From: an uncultured Mucispirillum sp.
GTDB taxonomy: Bacteria; Chrysiogenota; Deferribacteres; Deferribacterales; Mucispirillaceae
Assembly (NCBI GenBank): GCA_945947845.1
Contig: CAMEZN010000107.1
Span: forward strand, 1-6,455
Reading direction: 5' to 3'
DNA: 6,455 nucleotides
The position numbers were made by a program, and so were the translations under genes. This document shows, piece by piece, positions 1 to 4,894 of this stretch (the first letter of the stretch is position 1; the number at the start of each line of letters is the position of its first letter). The notes below the pieces were generated by a model, which searched no databases, had not been told where the DNA came from, and worked only from the letters and a program-made list of their open reading frames with translations.

Positions 1-12
1 TGGAGGAAAATA

Positions 13-906
13 ATGAAAACACGCAGCATAAGTAAAGATTTTTATGATGAATTAAAAATGGGTAAGTTAGCAAAACTATTAGAATATGTTATAAAAGATG
101 ATACTCTTTGTCTTGAACTCCGCGGAGAATTTATAAATATATATTATCGTGGCGGCAGCTTATTTAAAATTGATAATAAGTATAATATTACATTTGATTT
201 AAGGTATGATAAAGAAAAGAAATTAAATCCAAATCCAGATATTGAAAAAGCTATCAGTTTAATTCCTTTTTATAAACAAGCAATGGATAAATGGTTTTAT
301 GACAATCCAAAATATGAAAGAGAATTTCAGCAGATTATTCTTAGAGAAAATAATAATAGTGGCAATATATCACGAGCTACGGATTATTATATAGCAGATA
401 TAGAATATCAAAATACTGAAAATCGTTCTAGGTTTGATATGGTTGCATTTAAATGGCCATCAAATGGGACAGTAAGAAAAAATACTAATGCACTCTCACT
501 GGCTTTCATAGAAGTAAAATATGGAGATAATGCTGTAAATGGCAGTGCAGGAATTAACAAACATTTAGATGATTTAAAATCTTTTATTAATAATAAAGAA
601 ATGCTGAATGAATTTAAAAAAGATATGGAACAGGTTTTTGAACAAAAATGTAATCTTGGACTAATAGATGGTTTGCAGAACCATCAATTTAAAGTAGAGT
701 TATCTAATGATGAACCTGAAGTAATATTTATTTTTGCAAACCATGACCCAGACAGTAAAAGACTCAATAATATATTATCTGAAATAAACATATCAGATTA
801 TCCATTTAAAATTCTAATTGCTCAATCATCATTTATGGGATACGGATTATATATTGATAATATGATAGACATAAAAGATTTTATAAATATGCTGTCTAAA
901 TCATAA
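13..906 (+). CDS. PD-(D/E)XK nuclease-like protein of unknown role
   Basis: A 297-residue soluble protein with no signal peptide or membrane segment. Seen in the sequence: E103 in an EREFQQ stretch, R140-F-D142 in a hydrophobic strand (RFDMVAFKW), then E167-V-K169 in FIEVKYGD. The spacing E, D, ExK fits the PD-(D/E)XK nuclease core, with the first Glu on the opening helix. The N-terminal part (about 10-60, including YYRGGSL at 44-50) looks like a separate small domain, and a strand VIFIFANHDPD (237-247) closes the core. It resembles a family of uncharacterised proteins found in accessory regions; that is recollection, not a search. The start is firm: ATG at 13 lies 6 bases after GGAGG (2-6). 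It leads a close-packed run with the HTH gene 19 bases downstream, and its promoter lies outside the window. Nuclease activity and target are inferred. It could instead be a degenerate, DNA-binding-only fold, although all expected acidic and lysine positions are present. Confidence 0.8.
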   Translation: MKTRSISKDFYDELKMGKLAKLLEYVIKDDTLCLELRGEFINIYYRGGSLFKIDNKYNITFDLRYDKEKKLNPNPDIEKAISLIPFYKQAMDKWFYDNPKYEREFQQIILRENNNSGNISRATDYYIADIEYQNTENRSRFDMVAFKWPSNGTVRKNTNALSLAFIEVKYGDNAVNGSAGINKHLDDLKSFINNKEMLNEFKKDMEQVFEQKCNLGLIDGLQNHQFKVELSNDEPEVIFIFANHDPDSKRLNNILSEINISDYPFKILIAQSSFMGYGLYIDNMIDIKDFINMLSKS

Positions 907-925
907 AATATTACAGGGTAAATAA

Positions 926-1516
926 ATGACAGGCGAACATAGAATAAGCACTTACGGACTGACTGATAAAGAAAACAGCATTATTTTAAAAAATATTCCT
1001 GCCAGCGATTATAAGGTAATGAATACTGAATGTGCAGCTGACCTTATTGCATTTAGTTCATCTGCTGTTATAATAAATGCTGCAAAATTATCAACTGATG
1101 ATTATAATATGATTATTGATTATTATAGAGAAATTAACGGCTGCACAAATGAAATAGTTATATGGATTGGAATACCTGTTCCACAAAGCACACTAAAAAA
1201 ACAGTTTAAGTGTTATGAAAGTTTTAGTATGTTTGAAAAAAATTTAAAATATATACTGCTTTCTGCTCACAGCAAATCACAAAAAGCTGCAAGTTTCAGT
1301 AAAAAACTAGCTGATGGTATAAAAATTTTATCTCTTATTCGCAATCGTTCTGGTATAACGACTAAGGAACTTTCTGATATAATGGAGTTATCACAAAGAA
1401 CTATACAAAGATATATTGCAGCATTACAGGCTGCCGGAGAATGGATTGAATATAACAGAGCAAAAAAAGGCTGGGAACTGCAACATGGTAAATCTATTTT
1501 ATTTGGCGATATATAA
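926..1516 (+). CDS. Rossmann-like domain plus winged HTH protein, probable regulator
   Basis: A 196-residue protein with two parts. Residues 1-115 alternate predicted strands and helices (strands near 30-34, 46-52 and 76-83, with helices between), a receiver- or Rossmann-like pattern. No clear phosphoacceptor Asp pocket or nucleotide-binding glycine loop is visible. Residues 130-187 form an HTH_11/DeoR-type winged helix: ITTKELSDIMELSQRTIQRYI carries the helix-turn-helix, and EWIEYNRAKKGWEL looks like the wing. The protein probably binds DNA, with the N-terminal half sensing a signal or pairing subunits. ATG at 926 is preceded by a modest AGGG (915-918) 7 bases upstream. The gene begins 19 bases after the nuclease-like gene, and 14 bases separate it from the MBL fragment, so one transcript is likely. 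It may regulate this operon; a role within a defence complex cannot be excluded. The HTH call is strong and the N-terminal description is tentative. Confidence 0.8.
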   Translation: MTGEHRISTYGLTDKENSIILKNIPASDYKVMNTECAADLIAFSSSAVIINAAKLSTDDYNMIIDYYREINGCTNEIVIWIGIPVPQSTLKKQFKCYESFSMFEKNLKYILLSAHSKSQKAASFSKKLADGIKILSLIRNRSGITTKELSDIMELSQRTIQRYIAALQAAGEWIEYNRAKKGWELQHGKSILFGDI

Positions 1517-1530
1517 ATATGGGAGAATAA

Positions 1531-1671
1531 ATGAAAATAATTATTCATCGTGGCTCACATCAGATTGGTGGTATCGCTGTTGAAATAAACACTACTTCTA
1601 CCCGTATTATTATAGATATGGGCAATGAACTGACTTTATCTGCATTTTTTGCAATACCATATTCTTCGTAA
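1531..1671 (+). pseudogene. Truncated MBL-fold (RNase J-like) metallohydrolase, 5' fragment
   Basis: The frame gives 46 codons. The first ~34 (MKIIIHRGSHQIGG, then VEI, then RIIIDMG) match the start of RNase J/beta-CASP-like MBL-fold hydrolases: first strand, IGG turn, a VEI strand, and the IDMG strand-turn that precedes the metal-binding region. The diagnostic HxHxDH metal motif would come later and is absent. From about residue 35 the translation (TLSAFFAIPYSS) no longer looks like the family, and TAA follows at 1669. That tail is the complement of a gene on the other strand. ATG at 1531 has a good GGGAG at 1521-1525 and sits 14 bases after the HTH gene, so the remnant may still be translated as a useless peptide. 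MBL proteins of this type usually exceed 300 residues, so most of the gene is gone. The family call rests on a short stretch. Confidence 0.7.
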
Positions 1672-1739
1672 TCAGAATCAGAATCTATATCATCTTCAAT
1701 AAAATCAAATAATGATAAATTTTTAGTTTGTTTCTCCAT
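1560..1739 (-). pseudogene. 5' fragment of an unrecognised gene downstream of res
   Basis: The frame gives 59 codons from ATG at 1737-1739. The first ~36 residues look like a genuine N-terminus: MEKQTKNLSLFDFIEDD, then a very acidic stretch (DIDSDSDYEEY, about residues 18-27). The remainder (SLPISIIIRVEVVF...) is the antisense of the MBL fragment, so the native gene continued elsewhere. I do not recognise the family. QTKNLSLFDF resembles the short QLxLF clamp-binding peptide found at the ends of some replication and DNA-modification proteins; this is a resemblance only. The start at 1739 is preferred over the in-frame ATG at 1754 because GGAAGG (1747-1752) lies 7 bases upstream of it, whereas the earlier ATG overlaps that site and has no ribosome binding site. 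It lies 66 bases downstream of res on the same strand and may once have been the third gene of that operon. A short acidic complete protein is possible but less likely. Confidence 0.5.
1630..1645. other. Recombination or deletion junction joining two opposing gene fragments
   Basis: To the left, the + strand reads as the start of an MBL-fold gene up to about GNEL (ending 1632). To the right, the - strand reads as the start of a different gene up to about NADKV (ending near 1632-1646). Each reading continues across this point only as the antisense of the other fragment and ends at a chance stop (1669-1671 on +, 1560-1562 on -). Both genes have lost their 3' parts at the same place. No inverted-repeat end, target-site duplication or transposase is visible here. 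A deletion, end-joining after an insertion, or an assembly chimera would all look like this. The boundary can be placed only to within about 15 bases from the translations. Confidence 0.6.
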
Positions 1740-1741
1740 AT

Positions 1742-1752
1742 TCCTACCTTCC
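1742..1752 (-). promoter_or_regulatory. Ribosome binding site of the fragment downstream of res
   Basis: On the - strand this reads GGAAGGTAGGA. The GGAAGG core sits 7 bases before ATG at 1739, which sets that codon as the start. A strong site in front of a gene that is now broken supports the view that it was a real gene. Confidence 0.6.
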
Positions 1753-1754
1753 AT

Positions 1755-1788
1755 AATATACTTTATATCAATTTTTAATTTTTTTCAA
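1755..1788 (-). promoter_or_regulatory. Weak sigma70-like promoter candidate between res and the downstream fragment
   Basis: On the - strand, TTGAAA (1783-1788) could be a -35 box and TATAAA (1762-1767) a -10 box with a short 15-base spacer; TATATT at 1755-1760 is an alternative -10. In DNA this AT-rich such matches arise often by chance. No terminator-like hairpin is visible in the 66 bases after res, so read-through from res is equally plausible. Confidence 0.25.
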
Positions 1789-1805
1789 ACATAAATTCAC
1801 AATAA

Positions 1806-4800
1806 CTACTCCCCTTGCACTATCCCTAAAAGTCCCTCGTAATCTTTTATTACATTATATTTTAAGTTTTCTGATGAAAGTGCTGCATATAGTTTTTTTG
1901 CACAGTTTATTTTTATTTCTTCTATTTTTCTTATATTTAAGCTGTCTAATGAACCTTTTGTTTCTGCTATGAAGTATATATATTTCACTTCTTTTTCATC
2001 AAAAACTATTGCCCAGTCTGGTGCATAATCGCCTACTGGGGTTGGTATTTTAAAGCCTCTTGGTAGTTTTGAATAAACTTTCACGATTTCTTCTTTTTCC
2101 AAATTATCTGCTAGTTTATTTTCTATATCGCTGTCCAATTCTAAATAGTCCTGCACATGTTTTTTACATTTATCATTAAGCCTTAGTTTGCTGCTATCTA
2201 AATTTACTTTAGAATTTGTAAAAATATCTGTTTGATATTTTTCTGATGTTTTATGGTAAGTGATTTGGTTAATAATTAATGAGCCTTTTTGCTCCTCAAT
2301 AACTTTGCTTACTTTTTTAATAAATTCTTCACTATTTGCTGCATAAAGCTTAAAAGTTTGTGCCTGTATCCCCTGCAAAATATCTGCTGCAGTCTGCCTT
2401 GTGATTTTTGCCCTTGTAGATATTTCCCCAAGTAAATCATATTTTACACTGCTTTTGAAATCTTTTTCTTTTTCATAATGGTGAGTGCCGTCTACTGTGC
2501 TTTGAAACCCTATTCCAGCTTTTATTTCTTCTGCTGATAAATCTTCTTTTTGCTCACCAGTTTCAACAGTATATCTTGTTTTAGTTACCTGTAAATTTTC
2601 ATCTAAATATTTTATAGTATTTTTCACTAACTCCGCACTATCAAAACTTATTCTATAAGCATATTTATCATTTATCATATTCCAAAGTTTTTGGAACTCT
2701 GCTTTATAAAAATTATCATTTAAATTATTTGTAACAGTTACTTTTCTAGCATTATTATAAGCATTACTTTCAAGAATATCTTTTCTTTCTATAATATCAT
2801 TTAAAATATCAATAATTGTTGACTGTAAATATTTATCATCTTCATCCATTGGAGCAAATGTTTTACTTTCTTTTGCTTTAAAATATGCATCAGTAATATT
2901 GCCATTTTTATCAATGTATTTATTTTGGATAATATAAAAATGCATTGCTTGGGCTTCGCTCTCTGTAACAGTATTGCCTGTTTCTTTTATTATTTTACCA
3001 ATAAAATTTTCTTTTCCTGTAATTTTTAATGGTCTTGTAACAAGCTCTTCGCTCATTTCTTTTTGCAGACCATCAACAAATTCTTCATAGCTTTCTGATG
3101 CTATAACTGTCAGCAGGTTTATATCCATAACATTTTCTTTTGCATAGTTTTCATCTATCCTTATGCCCTCTTGATTTACACAAAGCCTTAAACCTCTGCC
3201 AACTTCTTGATGTTTTTGCACAGTATTATCACTTTTTTTAAGGGTGCATATTTGGAAAATATTAGGGTTATCCCAGCCCTCCCTTAAAGCAGAATGGGAA
3301 AAAATAAACCTTGTAGGCTCAGCAAAAGAAAGAAGTTTCTCTTTATTTTTTAAGATTAAATCATAAGCATCTGTGTCTTTTGAAAGCCCTGTTTTTACTT
3401 CAAAATCATCTGTTTCTTTTTTAGTTTTTTTATCTATACTAAAATATCCATTATGCACTTCTGGTGCTGCAAAAGACTTGAGATATTTATAATATTCACT
3501 TGTATTATCTAATGTTTTTATTTTTTCAGATAATATATTATTATATTCTTCTTCAAATATCTTTTCATAATCGCTTGTTACTTTATTACCACTTTCATCA
3601 TATTTTCTATATTTTGCAACTTCATCAATAAAGAAAAGTGATAATGTTTTTATTTTATCATTAAAAAGCTTTTCTTCTTTTTCAAAGTGAGAAATAATAG
3701 TTTCCCTTATTTGTATTCTTCTAATATCACTTTCCTGTATATCACCATAAGATGAGCCTGCTGTCAGTTCTATATCATTAGTAAAACGGATAGTATTTTT
3801 AAATGGGTCTATTTCTGCCACTATAAAACCTTCATACTGGCTCATATTTTTAGATAAAGTATATAAATCACTTTTATCTGATACTATAAATTCTTTTTTA
3901 GTAATCTTATTTTGATTAGATACTTCTATTTCTATTTTTGCTCTTGGTGGCTTATCCTGTGATAAAATAATATGGCTGAAATATACATAGCTGTTGCCTG
4001 TGGATACATTACTTGTTTTAATGCCCTTTACTTCTATTTTTTTTACAAGTTTTTGTTTATATGCATCTACTGCATCAAGCACATATACCATATTATTTTT
4101 TTCTTTATGGGTGGCAGAATAGCTTATGGAAAAAAGGGGATTAAAGTTTTTTATACCATTTTCAGTTGCTTCCCCGCCCATTTTTTGGGGCTCATCAAGT
4201 ATAATAATAGGGTTATTTGCTTTTATTACATCTATTGGCCTGCGAGAGCCAAACTCATCACGCTTAGAATAAATAATGCGGGCTTCTTTACTTTTTGTGC
4301 CTTCTTTTAAAGATGATGCAAAAGCCTGCATATTTATAATCATAACATTTATATCATCACTGGTGGAATAATCTTCTACCTGATGTAAGTTTTTACTGTC
4401 ATATATAAAATATTTAATTTTTTTATTATACTGGCCGTAAAAATGCTCATCTGTTATATCAAAGCTTTTATATACACCTTCTCTTATGGCAATACTTGGC
4501 ACAACTATTATAAACTTTTTCCAGCCGTAAAGTTTATTAAGCTCATATATAGTTTTTATATAAACATAAGTTTTGCCTGTGCCTGTTTCCATAGTAACAT
4601 TAAGGCTGCACCTGCCATATTTTTCTGAAAGAGTAGTAGATATATGTAAACCATTATTTTTTTGCACTTCTACTATATTTTCTAAAAGTTCATTACTGCT
4701 TAATGTAACAGGGCTGTTTTTATAGCCTATATCGTCCTGTAAAAGATAATCTATAACACCATAGCTAACAGTTCCTTTATCATAAATATATCTGCTGTCT

Positions 4801-4883
4801 GATATTTGGTTGCCTTTAAAAACATCAGTTACACTTTTTACTGCATCACTTTGATACTGCTGAATACTAAACCTAAATTTCAT
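1806..4883 (-). CDS. res: Type III restriction endonuclease subunit Res
   Basis: An intact 1025-residue Res subunit, the usual length for the family. It is the ATP-driven motor and nuclease that acts with Mod to cut DNA carrying unmethylated sites. Helicase superfamily 2 motifs appear in order: QQYQ near 8-11 (Q motif), METGTGKT 98-105 (Walker A), IIVVPS 125-130, ILDEPQ 228-233 (Walker B), SYSATH 254-259 (motif III), ALREGWDNPN 532-541 (motif V region) and HQEVGRGLRL 558-567 (motif VI). The C-terminal endonuclease has P955-D956, then E974-T-K976 in FIAETKG, a complete PD-(D/E)XK site. All expected catalytic residues are present, so the protein should be active. ATG at 4883 overlaps the mod stop as TAATG, with AAGGTG 5 bases upstream, so translation is probably coupled to Mod. 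Stop is TAG at 1806-1808. It cannot be explained as a solitary helicase given its partner and endonuclease motif. Confidence 0.97.
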   Translation of the reverse strand: MKFRFSIQQYQSDAVKSVTDVFKGNQISDSRYIYDKGTVSYGVIDYLLQDDIGYKNSPVTLSSNELLENIVEVQKNNGLHISTTLSEKYGRCSLNVTMETGTGKTYVYIKTIYELNKLYGWKKFIIVVPSIAIREGVYKSFDITDEHFYGQYNKKIKYFIYDSKNLHQVEDYSTSDDINVMIINMQAFASSLKEGTKSKEARIIYSKRDEFGSRRPIDVIKANNPIIILDEPQKMGGEATENGIKNFNPLFSISYSATHKEKNNMVYVLDAVDAYKQKLVKKIEVKGIKTSNVSTGNSYVYFSHIILSQDKPPRAKIEIEVSNQNKITKKEFIVSDKSDLYTLSKNMSQYEGFIVAEIDPFKNTIRFTNDIELTAGSSYGDIQESDIRRIQIRETIISHFEKEEKLFNDKIKTLSLFFIDEVAKYRKYDESGNKVTSDYEKIFEEEYNNILSEKIKTLDNTSEYYKYLKSFAAPEVHNGYFSIDKKTKKETDDFEVKTGLSKDTDAYDLILKNKEKLLSFAEPTRFIFSHSALREGWDNPNIFQICTLKKSDNTVQKHQEVGRGLRLCVNQEGIRIDENYAKENVMDINLLTVIASESYEEFVDGLQKEMSEELVTRPLKITGKENFIGKIIKETGNTVTESEAQAMHFYIIQNKYIDKNGNITDAYFKAKESKTFAPMDEDDKYLQSTIIDILNDIIERKDILESNAYNNARKVTVTNNLNDNFYKAEFQKLWNMINDKYAYRISFDSAELVKNTIKYLDENLQVTKTRYTVETGEQKEDLSAEEIKAGIGFQSTVDGTHHYEKEKDFKSSVKYDLLGEISTRAKITRQTAADILQGIQAQTFKLYAANSEEFIKKVSKVIEEQKGSLIINQITYHKTSEKYQTDIFTNSKVNLDSSKLRLNDKCKKHVQDYLELDSDIENKLADNLEKEEIVKVYSKLPRGFKIPTPVGDYAPDWAIVFDEKEVKYIYFIAETKGSLDSLNIRKIEEIKINCAKKLYAALSSENLKYNVIKDYEGLLGIVQGE

Positions 4884-4894
4884 TATATCACCTT
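4883..4894 (-). promoter_or_regulatory. mod/res stop-start overlap with internal ribosome binding site
   Basis: On the - strand the end of mod reads AAGGTGATATAATG. TAA ends mod and ATG starts res, sharing one A (position 4883). AAGGTG (4889-4894) lies inside the last mod codons, 5 bases before the res ATG. This arrangement fixes the res start and is typical of translational coupling, where ribosomes finishing mod restart on res. Confidence 0.8.

Noticed and set aside
1267..1548. 93-codon frame on the - strand opposite the HTH gene
   Set aside because: It runs antisense to a clear winged helix, and its start lies over the MBL start region. The composition is unlike that of the real genes here.
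1672..1685. Tandem TCAGAA hexamers (about 2.3 copies) in the downstream fragment
   Set aside because: Too few copies to act as a variable repeat, and the six-base unit would not shift the frame. It simply encodes the acidic Asp-Ser repeat.
3422..3440. A/T homopolymer runs of six or seven bases in res as slippage sites
   Set aside because: Runs of this length are common throughout such AT-rich DNA and encode ordinary Lys-rich stretches. Nothing sets them apart as switches, unlike the G9 tract.
3972..4310. Open frame on the + strand opposite res
   Set aside because: The translation is a Phe/Tyr/Ile-rich string typical of the antisense of an AT-rich gene. It lies wholly inside res, whose motifs are clear, and no ribosome binding site is evident.
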